The notes under the pieces are model-generated. The model had not been told where the DNA came from, searched no databases, and worked only from the letters and a program-made list of their open reading frames with translations. Shown here one piece after another: positions 13,737 to 18,747 of a stretch of DNA of 34,904 nt; within the stretch, counting starts at the first letter, position 1, and the number at the start of each line of letters is the position of its first letter. Location: positions 1 to 34,904 of the IMG/VR virus record IMGVR_UViG_3300030520_000076. One strand, written 5' to 3'. A program made the position numbers and the translations under genes. The stretch is from a virus.

Positions 13737-13952
13737 ATGAAACAGTACAGCGATACAAAGCTGGAAAGTAAGGTAGCTAGTCAGAATCGCAGGGCCGAAC
13801 GCAATGAGATGCAGAAGAAGGTGTTCAAGCACCTCTCAGAGAATTCGGCTATGCGGTTTAGGTCCACTCCCGGTACGATCCATGCGGCTGCTAAGGCTAT
13901 GGTTATGCGTTGGTCGCAGCGCGTGCGAAAGGGCGTGCTGCTTGCCGCGTAA
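13737..13952 (+). CDS. Small basic hypothetical protein
   Basis: A 71-residue protein from the ATG at 13737, chosen because GGAGG is six bases upstream; the in-frame ATG at 13725 would overlap that site. It is highly basic and helical (KVASQNRRAERNEMQKKVFKHLSEN; ending MVMRWSQRVRKGVLLAA), suggesting nucleic-acid binding. Its last 11 bases overlap the nuclease start at 13942. Not recognised. Confidence 0.55.
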   Translation: MKQYSDTKLESKVASQNRRAERNEMQKKVFKHLSENSAMRFRSTPGTIHAAAKAMVMRWSQRVRKGVLLAA

Positions 13953-14268
13953 GGTTCCACGGGCACTGAGTCCGGGCGAAGAGGCGTTTGCTCTCCATTG
14001 TCGGGCGGAAGGGTTGAAGCCGGAGCGCGAATACCGCTTCGATTCGAATAGGCGCTGGCGCTTCGATTTCGCGTTTCCTGATAGCAAGGTAGCCGTAGAG
14101 ATCGAGGGAGGTACTTGGATCGCAGGAAGGCACAACAGAGGCTCGTCAATCGCTAAGGATTTCGAGAAGTACAATCAGGCCGCTCATGCCGGATGGAGGG
14201 TTTTTCGGTATACCACCGAAATGGTGTTAGACGGAACAGCAATAAATGACATGCTGGAAGCGATGTAA
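13942..14268 (+). CDS. Small PD-(D/E)XK endonuclease (Vsr/DUF559-like), TTG start
   Basis: A 108-residue protein. The core reads LSPGEEAFALH, WRFDFAFPDSKVAVEIEGG (acidic residues D and E-x-E of the nuclease motif) and KYNQAAHAGWRVFRYTTEMV, the layout of the Vsr/DUF559-type endonucleases used by phages for mismatch, nick or branch cleavage. No ATG suits the frame: the conserved part begins right after a TTG at 13942 (TTGCCGCGTAAG), with a weak AAAGGG upstream. The frame is open to 13804, but that part reads as a shadow of the preceding gene. May act as a resolvase-like partner of the recombination set. Confidence 0.72.
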   Translation: MPRKVPRALSPGEEAFALHCRAEGLKPEREYRFDSNRRWRFDFAFPDSKVAVEIEGGTWIAGRHNRGSSIAKDFEKYNQAAHAGWRVFRYTTEMVLDGTAINDMLEAM

Positions 14269-14298
14269 ACTGCATCAAAATAAGTGAGGTGAACTAAC

Positions 14299-14472
14299 AT
14301 GCCACTTGGAATTTTGTTTTGGGTGCTTTACGTAGTCGCTGTGATCTTCGGGCTCTGGTCAAACTATGTGCCGGGTCAGCCTCAGTGGTATCGCGCTGCG
14401 GCTCCCTTCTTGATCCTCTGGATCTTAGTCGGCATCCTAGGTTGGTCAGTCTTCGGTCCAGTCGTAAGATAG
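14299..14472 (+). CDS. Small two-helix membrane protein (57 residues)
   Basis: A 57-residue gene with GTGAGGTG upstream of the ATG. It encodes two hydrophobic helices (about residues 3-20, LGILFWVLYVVAVIFGLW, and 35-52, APFLILWILVGILGWSVF) joined by a short polar loop (SNYVPGQPQWYR). Very similar small membrane proteins are widespread in phages with no known role. Followed 7 bases later by the gene at 14480. Confidence 0.65.
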   Translation: MPLGILFWVLYVVAVIFGLWSNYVPGQPQWYRAAAPFLILWILVGILGWSVFGPVVR

Positions 14473-14479
14473 GAGCAGC

Positions 14480-14962
14480 ATGAGTCGTCGAGAGGAAGAC
14501 CGAGAGCTAAGAGAGATCATCGACCTGGACCGCGAGATTCTAGAGCGGCTCCCCAACCATCGCGTTACTCCAACCAGAATTGAATTTAGGGAGATCACAA
14601 TGAATCCTACACAGGCAGGATCGACACAGGTATTCACCGGCACGCTGCAACCGCTGGCGAATGGCACAACCCCGGCAGCCGCGTATCCAGCTGGCGTAAC
14701 CTTCACCGTAACGGCCAACGACGATGCGCTCAACTCTGGGGCTCTTTCGGTTGACCAGACCGGCACAATCGTCACGGTCAGCTACCCGAATGGCTGGGTG
14801 GAGAATGCTTCCCTTCCCTTGGTCATTACGTACGAGTCCAGCCCGTTCACCCCGTTCCCGTCCACCAGTCCTTCGGCTGTAACGGCTACGATCACGCCGA
14901 GCGCACCGCCTGTTGCGGCTGTGCCGACGCCGACCGGCATCTCATTTGTGGAGACTCAATGA
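14480..14962 (+). CDS. Ig-like / beta-sandwich protein with a short helical N-terminus
   Basis: A 160-residue protein preceded by AGGAG. Residues 1-40 are a strongly charged helix (RREEDRELREIIDLDREILERL). Residues 41-120 have the strand pattern of Ig-like phage domains (GSTQVFTGTLQPLANG, YPAGVTFTVTAND, VDQTGTIVTVSYPNGWVENASLPLVITYES), followed by a proline/threonine-rich tail. A second in-frame ATG at 14600 has GGGAG upstream, so the Ig part might also be made alone. Such domains usually decorate virions. It is the last gene before the terminator at 15014. Confidence 0.6.
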   Translation: MSRREEDRELREIIDLDREILERLPNHRVTPTRIEFREITMNPTQAGSTQVFTGTLQPLANGTTPAAAYPAGVTFTVTANDDALNSGALSVDQTGTIVTVSYPNGWVENASLPLVITYESSPFTPFPSTSPSAVTATITPSAPPVAAVPTPTGISFVETQ

Positions 14963-15013
14963 CTAGTATCTAATTTTTCTGGTTAGTGTAATAATCAAGG
15001 GCATGGATACTTC

Positions 15014-15042
15014 AAAAGCCCCCGCTAAGAACGGGGGCTTTT
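15014..15042. terminator. Strong bidirectional rho-independent terminator
   Basis: An 11-bp perfect stem, AAAAGCCCCCG (15014-15024) and CGGGGGCTTTT (15032-15042), with a 7-base loop. T-runs are produced on both strands, so it can end the rightward 4-15 kb transcript and the leftward 15-18.5 kb operon. It overlaps the 3' end of the leftward zinc-ribbon gene. Confidence 0.92.
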
Positions 15043-15195
15043 CTTTGTTCGGTTGAGCCACTTGTGCAGCCATTGAATCGCGGATGATTGGCAGTTTGCG
15101 CATTTGCCATCCTCGATAGTGGCGATGCACTCACAGTCCGCGCAAAAGACTGCATCGGACAATGGGATTGCTTCGACGTATGTCGCTGTGGGCAT
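15025..15195 (-). CDS. Small zinc-ribbon protein
   Basis: A 56-residue protein from the ATG at 15195, preceded by GAGAGGA. The frame is open further upstream (to 15309), but that part reads through the hairpins of the leader and lacks a ribosome site. FCADCECIATIEDGKCANCQ holds two CxxC knuckles (C18/C21, C32/C35), a minimal zinc ribbon, followed by a basic helix (IQWLHKWLNRTKK). The last codons are encoded by one arm of the terminator. Probably the last gene of the leftward operon. Confidence 0.65.
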   Translation of the reverse strand: MPTATYVEAIPLSDAVFCADCECIATIEDGKCANCQSSAIQWLHKWLNRTKKSPRS

Positions 15196-15217
15196 TGAAT
15201 CCTCTCTATGAAGGTTT

Positions 15218-15257
15218 GGCCGCCCTTTCGCGGCGGCCTGCCCGGTTACCAGCCGGG
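15218..15257. other. Two adjacent hairpins between leftward genes; second has a TTACCAG loop on the plus strand
   Basis: Hairpin 1: GGCCGCC (15218-15224) with GGCGGCC (15232-15238). Hairpin 2: CCCGG (15241-15245), loop TTACCAG, CCGGG (15253-15257). The second is followed on the plus strand by GGGGAGGAAAACC and an ATG at 15281. The same seven-base loop occurs in the minus-strand hairpin before the gene ending at 16739. Confidence 0.6.
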
Positions 15258-15280
15258 ACGATTCCAAGGGGAGGAAAACC

Positions 15281-15460
15281 ATGAAAACGACCCTTGGGAA
15301 TGTGTTCAAATTCTGCCGGGAGATGGCGCTTAGCGTTACGTCCCGGACCTTGGCCCTAGTTGTTCAATTGCGAGCTACCACTGTTCGCATCGAAGACTTG
15401 CTTGAACTTCGTTCTATCGATGTATACAGCGTTCAGATCCGCGAAGCCATGATGGATTAG
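15281..15460 (+). CDS. Candidate small gene (59 residues) antisense to the leftward operon
   Basis: An ATG-to-TAG frame encoding MKTTLGNVFKFCREMALSVT and on to IREAMMD, mostly amphipathic helix. It has the best-formed ribosome site in the neighbourhood, and the 13 bases GAGGAAAACCATG are identical to those at the minus-strand start at 16739. Both are also preceded by a hairpin with the loop TTACCAG. Against it: the last 105 bases are antisense to the 3' end of the gene at 15356-16168, which reads as a sound protein, and no plus-strand promoter was found. Confidence 0.4.
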   Translation: MKTTLGNVFKFCREMALSVTSRTLALVVQLRATTVRIEDLLELRSIDVYSVQIREAMMD

Positions 15461-16168
15461 CTCCTTGGAGTCCACGCGGATAGCGCCTGCGGCCACGTAG
15501 GGCTTAGAAAGTGGTCCTCCTGCGAGAGCATCATCGGCTAGTTGGTCGATGAATACTGCAAGCTCCTTCGACGGCTCAAGCCCGAGGCGCTTCATTGCTT
15601 CGGTTTCGGCAGGCGTAGGGAGGGTGGCTTTGCGCTCGGCGATAATCTCGTCGCTGCGCTTATCGAGAGCCTTCTGGTATTCGGGGTTGTCGAGGCAGTA
15701 GACGGCTAACCGCTTACCGCGTTCAATCCCTTCATCTACAGTCAAGCCGAAGCCTTTTGTGACAGCTTCAAGCTCATCGTTATCGTCCGTATGCGCGACT
15801 GCTACCATCTGAGAATCTTGTTCCAAGTTCGGAACAAAGACATTCTCTTTGGTGCTTAGTTCGGGATCTTTCACGCCCCTGGTCCGCTGCAATTCGCAGT
15901 AGTCGCAATCGCATCCGGGAGTGATTGGACCTTCCGGGATCGTGATACCCTTTTCTGCGGAGAGTTCGGCAACCCGCGCATCGTAGGCTACGCGATATTC
16001 GGGGTTCTGAAGCAGGTATTTGAGCAAGGTGACGGCCAGGCCAATACTTTTGGCTTGATCGATGCCGCGCTCTTTGCTGTACGCGGCTAGTGCTTCGCCG
16101 CCGTCATCTTTGTACGCAAGGACGCTAAGTTGCGCGTCAAGTTCTACGTCCCGTTCAAATTTAGGCAT
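15356..16168 (-). CDS. Hypothetical protein with an internal domain duplication
   Basis: A 270-residue acidic helical protein with AGAGGAAACACAA before the ATG. Residues ~12-76 and ~118-181 are diverged copies of one helical unit: each ends with a long helix containing NPEY followed by a basic-acidic helix (LLQNPEYRVAYDARVAEL and CLDNPEYQKALDKRSDEI). The linker contains GCDCDYC (C86, C88, C91), a possible metal site. The C-terminal ~60 residues are a separate piece (VYIDRTKFKQVFDANSG). No family was recognised. It is the largest gene of the leftward operon. Confidence 0.68.
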   Translation of the reverse strand: MPKFERDVELDAQLSVLAYKDDGGEALAAYSKERGIDQAKSIGLAVTLLKYLLQNPEYRVAYDARVAELSAEKGITIPEGPITPGCDCDYCELQRTRGVKDPELSTKENVFVPNLEQDSQMVAVAHTDDNDELEAVTKGFGLTVDEGIERGKRLAVYCLDNPEYQKALDKRSDEIIAERKATLPTPAETEAMKRLGLEPSKELAVFIDQLADDALAGGPLSKPYVAAGAIRVDSKELIHHGFADLNAVYIDRTKFKQVFDANSGSSQLNN

Positions 16169-16188
16169 TTGTGTTTCCTCTTTTCTTG

Positions 16189-16254
16189 TGGGTTATGGAT
16201 GGCATGAGAGTAGGGCTCGGGGATAACCCATACTGCGCTTTGGTCTCATGCCAT
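16189..16254 (-). other. Interlocked inverted repeats with pseudoknot topology in a gene leader
   Basis: In the 120-base gap before the gene ending at 16168, two perfect inverted repeats interlock: TGGGTTAT (16189-16196) with ATAACCCA (16223-16230), and ATGGCATGAGA (16199-16209) with TCTCATGCCAT (16244-16254). The order A-B-A'-B' is that of a pseudoknot, or of two mutually exclusive hairpins. The AGAGGA ribosome site follows about 10 bases after the last arm on the minus strand. Confidence 0.65.
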
Positions 16255-16289
16255 CACGGTTAGTTGGATGCATCTGTAAGACAAACGAT

Positions 16290-16739
16290 TCAGAGCGTGT
16301 CTACCTTGACGATTGCGCTCGGTGGGATGATACCGGGATACCAAAATGCTTCCATTGAAGGCGCGTCTTCGTCATCGTTTAGCTTTGTGGCGATGTTTTG
16401 CGGCACGTTTACTTCGATAATTACAGGCTTTGCCCCGGCAATTGCTTTTGGTCCATGCGGAGACTTGTAATAAACAAGTTGCGTGCGTCCAACAAAGATG
16501 TCCTTTGGGTATTCTGCGACTAGATGTCCAGGTTGGGCAGTCAAGTAGCTAGCTCTTAGTCTGGCGAATTTTTCGGCAGTATTGCGTGACGTGGTGAGAT
16601 AAACGGCATGCTCGGTTTTTGGTATAACCCCATAGTCCTCGGTATTGATGACTTTGAAGTTTTTGCTTGGTTGGGGTTTGAGTCCATGAGCTTCGATGGA
16701 CGGTAGATAGGTGCTGGCAGTGCCGTGATACATAATCAT
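16290..16739 (-). CDS. ADP-ribosyltransferase-like protein (KptA/DarT-like fold)
   Basis: A 149-residue protein. The ATG at 16739 is chosen because AGAGGAAAACC immediately precedes it; the frame runs on upstream to 16919 over a structured gap and another small gene. MYHGTASTYLPSIEAHGLKP (H5-G6-T7) is the first motif of ART/RNA-phosphotransferase-type NAD-binding folds. HAVYLTTSRNTAEKFAR (about 44-60) is the second, and the end FWYPGIIPPSAIVKV matches the closing strand of these families. Phage ARTs modify host polymerase, ribosomes or translation factors. The third catalytic motif is not clear, with D-D-E-D-A near residue 125 a candidate. Its place in a host-takeover-like operon fits. Confidence 0.7.
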   Translation of the reverse strand: MIMYHGTASTYLPSIEAHGLKPQPSKNFKVINTEDYGVIPKTEHAVYLTTSRNTAEKFARLRASYLTAQPGHLVAEYPKDIFVGRTQLVYYKSPHGPKAIAGAKPVIIEVNVPQNIATKLNDDEDAPSMEAFWYPGIIPPSAIVKVDTL

Positions 16740-16755
16740 GGTTTTCCTCTTTTCT

Positions 16756-16835
16756 CGACGCTGGTAACGTCGGTCAGATTGTCCAGCCTTGGACTCGTCA
16801 GCGGCGACATTATCGCCGTACGGGCCGAAGCCCGT
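16756..16835 (-). other. Four consecutive hairpins in the gap before the ART-like gene
   Basis: Arms: CGACG 16756-16760 with 16768-16772 (minus-strand loop TTACCAG); GTCCA 16781-16785 with 16790-16794; CGGCGA 16802-16807 with 16813-16818; ACGGGC 16820-16825 with 16830-16835. The last has a UUCG tetraloop closed by C-G on the minus-strand RNA, an especially stable form. None has a T-run, so terminator function is unlikely. Confidence 0.65.
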
Positions 16836-16845
16836 TTCGTCCTGG

Positions 16846-16974
16846 TTAGAAGGGAAGGGTGAATCCACCAGCTTGGAAGTTCTGGTAGACGGATGAGAGA
16901 ACGGCAAAACCGAGCGCAACGATGAGCACGGTTACGAATATCTTGCTGGCATTGTCTTCGATGAAGTTCTTCAT
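16846..16974 (-). CDS. Small single-helix membrane protein (42 residues)
   Basis: A 42-residue gene with AAGGAGAATCAA before the ATG, a near-perfect ribosome site. MKNFIEDNASKIFVTVLIVA is the N-terminus; residues ~12-28 form one transmembrane helix, then a short polar tail (SSVYQNFQAGGFTLPF). It lies 12 bases after the gene at 16987-17295. No family known; similar tiny membrane peptides occur in phage early regions. Confidence 0.68.
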   Translation of the reverse strand: MKNFIEDNASKIFVTVLIVALGFAVLSSVYQNFQAGGFTLPF

Positions 16975-16986
16975 TTGATTCTCCTT

Positions 16987-17295
16987 TTAGTAGTCAAGCG
17001 AGTTGAAGTAGGGGACTTCTAGAACATCCCCGCGAAGCTTGAGGACGCTATGGGCGACTGCGAACGCGTTCAACGGCCTACCGTATCCATCTGAGGCATA
17101 CGCGATGCGTTGACCGTCGTACGATTCGGTGAATTCAACGTGGTTAGGGTCAGTATCGATCAGTTGGGCGATATGATCGAGTGACAGTTGGGGCTGGGGC
17201 TCGCCGTGTGCGATTCCCGGCGTGCGGGTGAGGTAATCACCCGCTTCTATGGGTTCGGCTTCACCTGAGGCCTTGTAGAGCGTAGCAATGGGCAT
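16987..17295 (-). CDS. Hypothetical protein
   Basis: A 102-residue protein with ATG at 17295, three bases after the preceding stop, so coupled. Strand-rich N-terminus (IATLYKASGEAEPIEAGDYLTRTPG) followed by helix (SLDHIAQLIDTDP) and strands (HVEFTESYDGQRIAYASDGYGRPL). The RNA near its start can form a 7-bp hairpin (GCGGGTG 17224-17230 with CACCCGC 17238-17244). Not recognised. Confidence 0.62.
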   Translation of the reverse strand: MPIATLYKASGEAEPIEAGDYLTRTPGIAHGEPQPQLSLDHIAQLIDTDPNHVEFTESYDGQRIAYASDGYGRPLNAFAVAHSVLKLRGDVLEVPYFNSLDY

Positions 17296-17298
17296 GGC

Positions 17299-17538
17299 TC
17301 ACTCTCCCGCTATTGCCGCTAGACTTGAGTAGCCGTGCAAGGCTACGTCAAAAGCCAGGATGGTGATTAGGGCATCAGCTAGATCCCTTTGCCCCGTTTC
17401 TTCGAGGGCGTATGCTGCGCCTGCGAATAAGGCAATAGCTTCGCGGTCTCGTTTTATGCCCCTCAAGCCCAAAGCGGAGCAACGGTTTATAGCTCGTTTG
17501 GCGATTGAAGATGCGATTGTTTTGCGTGTTTGCTTCAT
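17299..17538 (-). CDS. Small hypothetical helical protein
   Basis: A 79-residue protein with AAGGAGAAACC before the ATG. The first 30 residues are very basic (KQTRKTIASSIAKRAINRCSALGLRGIKRDR) and the rest is an alanine-rich helical pair (EAIALFAGAAYALEETGQRDLADALITILAFDVAL). Could be nucleic-acid-binding. Not recognised. Confidence 0.62.
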   Translation of the reverse strand: MKQTRKTIASSIAKRAINRCSALGLRGIKRDREAIALFAGAAYALEETGQRDLADALITILAFDVALHGYSSLAAIAGE

Positions 17539-17571
17539 AGGTTTCTCCTTTTCTAACGTTGGTCTCGTCAG

Positions 17572-17605
17572 TGTGAGCTTGACTCACAGAGCCCATTGAA
17601 GGGCT
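17572..17605 (-). other. Two hairpins before the gene ending at 17538
   Basis: Arms TGTGAG (17572-17577) with CTCACA (17583-17588), and AGCCC (17590-17594) with GGGCT (17601-17605). They fill the gap between the 31-residue gene and the gene at 17299-17538, upstream of its ribosome site. Minus-strand loops are TCAAG and TTCAAT, without the TACC core. Confidence 0.6.
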
Positions 17606-17611
17606 TTCGAC

Positions 17612-17707
17612 CTAGTTTGTGAATGCGAGATACGCGGTAAACGCTCCGAGTATCAGTATGAGAACAAGCATGTTATGGTTGTAAGCCTTATGGTTGTAGT
17701 GCCTCAC
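17612..17707 (-). CDS. Very small single-helix membrane protein (31 residues), GTG start
   Basis: A 31-residue frame whose GTG overlaps the preceding stop (GTGA), with AGAGG about 7 bases upstream. After a polar, histidine-rich start (RHYNHKAYNHN) it has one hydrophobic helix (MLVLILILGAFTAYLAF) and ends TN. Tight coupling and the clean membrane helix favour a real peptide; a start at the internal ATG (19 residues) is an alternative. Confidence 0.5.
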   Translation of the reverse strand: MRHYNHKAYNHNMLVLILILGAFTAYLAFTN

Positions 17708-17928
17708 TTAGATACCTCTACGATGGATTCGCTAACCTCTGCGACCGTTTCGGTATTCTCGCGAATCGCGAATGCGATGCGGGAGAGGATGCCACCAGCG
17801 GCTAATTCCGTACCCCAATGGGTGAGATATAGGTGAAAGAGGTATTCAGTAGCTTGGATAATGGCGATAGCCAAGATGATGATGAGCGCGTGTAGTACGA
17901 CGGAGCGTAGCTTTTTAGACTTGAGCAT
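17704..17928 (-). CDS. Small membrane protein
   Basis: A 74-residue protein from the ATG at 17928, with GGGGGCG just upstream; it overlaps the end of the preceding gene by 14 bases. The frame is open to an ATG at 17973, which would need a 59-base overlap. One clear transmembrane helix (about residues 9-27, SVVLHALIIILAIAIIQAT) follows a basic start, then a helical tail (IRENTETVAEVSESIVEVSK). Not recognised. Confidence 0.62.
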   Translation of the reverse strand: MLKSKKLRSVVLHALIIILAIAIIQATEYLFHLYLTHWGTELAAGGILSRIAFAIRENTETVAEVSESIVEVSK

Positions 17929-18181
17929 TTTCGCCCCCAGTCTCATACTTTGTCCAGTCGTCATTGTCGCCATTGAGCGGGAAGGTGGAAGCTGCGGCTT
18001 TGTCTAGTTGCTCTTGTTCAAAGTCGATGGCCTGTTGCACCTCATCGCGGGATGCACCGAGTAAAATCGCGATATCGGTAATCGTGTTGAAGTGATGGAA
18101 GTGAAGGTTATGCGCTACTTTCGATTCGATAAAGTCAAGGCTCATGGTTTGTCCTCTTTCCGATGGTTGGTTGCGAATCAT
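17915..18181 (-). CDS. Small helix-turn-helix-like protein with two possible starts
   Basis: An 88-residue protein from the ATG at 18181, preceded by GGAGG seven bases upstream, itself directly after a TACC-loop hairpin. A second in-frame ATG at 18145 has AGAGGACAAACC upstream and would give 76 residues starting MSLDFIESKV. The core NTITDIAILLGASRDEVQQAIDFEQEQLDKA looks like a helix-turn-helix. The end is polar (DNDDWTKYETGGENAQV). Either or both starts may be used. Confidence 0.6.
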   Translation of the reverse strand: MIRNQPSERGQTMSLDFIESKVAHNLHFHHFNTITDIAILLGASRDEVQQAIDFEQEQLDKAAASTFPLNGDNDDWTKYETGGENAQV

Positions 18182-18193
18182 TTTGCTTCCTCC

Positions 18194-18232
18194 AGATGCC
18201 GGTAGCATCTCTTAGTCCAAGACTGGACTAAG
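18194..18232 (-). other. Two hairpins before the HTH-like gene; first has a TACCG loop
   Basis: AGATGC (18194-18199) with GCATCT (18205-18210), minus-strand loop TACCG, ending one base before GGAGGAAGCAAA and the ATG at 18181. Next to it CTTAGTCC (18211-18218) with GGACTAAG (18225-18232), an 8-bp stem with a 6-base loop. Confidence 0.7.
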
Positions 18233-18245
18233 GGTTGATACCGTT

Positions 18246-18386
18246 TCATGGCTCAAAATATCGAAACGTTACTCTATGGGCTATTTCCCGCCCCCATTCG
18301 TAAGCCATTTCGTATTCTCCGCAATTGGTGGTGAACCCGAGCCTAAATTCCTTTACGCCTAGCCAAAAAGCTTTTATTCTGTTCAT
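18246..18386 (-). CDS. Small hypothetical protein (46 residues), first gene of the leftward operon
   Basis: A 46-residue gene with AGGAGGAAACG directly before the ATG, the strongest ribosome site of the region. The sequence runs MNRIKAFWLGVKEFRLGFTT, a CGEYEMAYEWGREIAHR helix and VTFRYFEP. Not recognised; a small soluble basic protein. A hairpin with loop ATACCC abuts its ribosome site. About 135 bases of leader separate it from the promoter. Confidence 0.65.
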   Translation of the reverse strand: MNRIKAFWLGVKEFRLGFTTNCGEYEMAYEWGREIAHRVTFRYFEP

Positions 18387-18397
18387 CGTTTCCTCCT

Positions 18398-18456
18398 GAA
18401 GCGGGTATGCTTCTCACCGCACACTCTGACTAGTGCGGTAGGCTGCATATCAGCCT
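18398..18456 (-). other. Three hairpins in the operon leader; first has an ATACCC loop
   Basis: GAAGC (18398-18402) with GCTTC (18409-18413), minus-strand loop ATACCC, immediately upstream of AGGAGG; ACCGCAC (18416-18422) with GTGCGGT (18433-18439); AGGCTG (18440-18445) with CAGCCT (18451-18456). All lie in the untranslated leader of the leftward operon. Confidence 0.68.
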
Positions 18457-18527
18457 TTCAGTCTTGCCTAGGTTGTCAATGATCCGGTCTTGCTAGCTAC
18501 TTGAGCTATCGCGTTTGCGACTTCCCA

Positions 18528-18556
18528 AATGTAAGACAAGCTGTAAGACAAGTCAA
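18528..18556 (-). promoter_or_regulatory. Sigma-70-type promoter of the leftward 15-18.5 kb operon
   Basis: On the minus strand, TTGACT (complement of 18551-18556), 17-base spacer, TACATT (complement of 18528-18533). Predicted start about 18521. The spacer contains two CTTGTCTTAC words, the second running into the -10 box exactly as at the 4.1 kb promoter (GTCTTAC sharing TAC with the -10). Confidence 0.72.
18531..18552. promoter_or_regulatory. Probable operator: two direct GTAAGACAAG repeats
   Basis: GTAAGACAAG at 18531-18540 and again at 18543-18552, a 12-base period, inside the promoter spacer. The same 10-mer (reverse orientation) is at 4116-4125. Close tandem repeats of a short word are what an RHH repressor would bind cooperatively. 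Confidence 0.6.
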
Positions 18557-18735
18557 CACATTTTATCTAGCTATGCATTCAATGAGTTATAGAGATATCC
18601 ACAGATAGTATCGTATTACGAATTCAATCGGGCACATTTGCTTACTACTGCCTCTAGGCCAATTCAGACATGCTACGGTACGTCCAAGCACCTACCGATT
18701 GCACCTAGAGCCTGCCACGCATGGCATTTGTGCCT
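18557..18735. other. Divergent intergenic region, AT-richer, with a DnaA-box-like word
   Basis: About 180 bases between the leftward promoter and the small-terminase promoter. No gene is visible. It is richer in A/T than its surroundings (for example TTTTATCTAGC, GAGTTATAGAGATATCC). ATATCCACA at 18595-18603 matches the DnaA box TTATCCACA at 8 of 9 positions. A replication or packaging role is possible but unsupported by repeats. Confidence 0.35.
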
Positions 18736-18741
18736 TATTAT
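18736..18741 (+). promoter_or_regulatory. -10 box TATTAT before the small-terminase-like gene
   Basis: TATTAT ends 6 bases before the ATG at 18748; the intervening bases (GGGGTT) are too close for a normal ribosome site. CTGCCA 18 bases upstream is a weak -35. Same geometry as at 4170, 19313 and 20213. Confidence 0.5.
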
Positions 18742-18747
18742 GGGGTT

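Noticed and set aside
14987-15053. TAATAAT followed by an ATG at 15003 and a 16-residue frame through the terminator
   Set aside because: No -35 box, and the frame is mostly the terminator hairpin; more likely part of the untranslated tail.
16276-16284. GTAAGACAA just before the end of the ART-like gene
   Set aside because: Single copy with no -10/-35 pair on either strand; not enough to call an operator.
18595-18603. Single DnaA-box-like word as evidence for an origin
   Set aside because: One 8-of-9 match without iterons or a second box is weak; reported only as part of the intergenic description.
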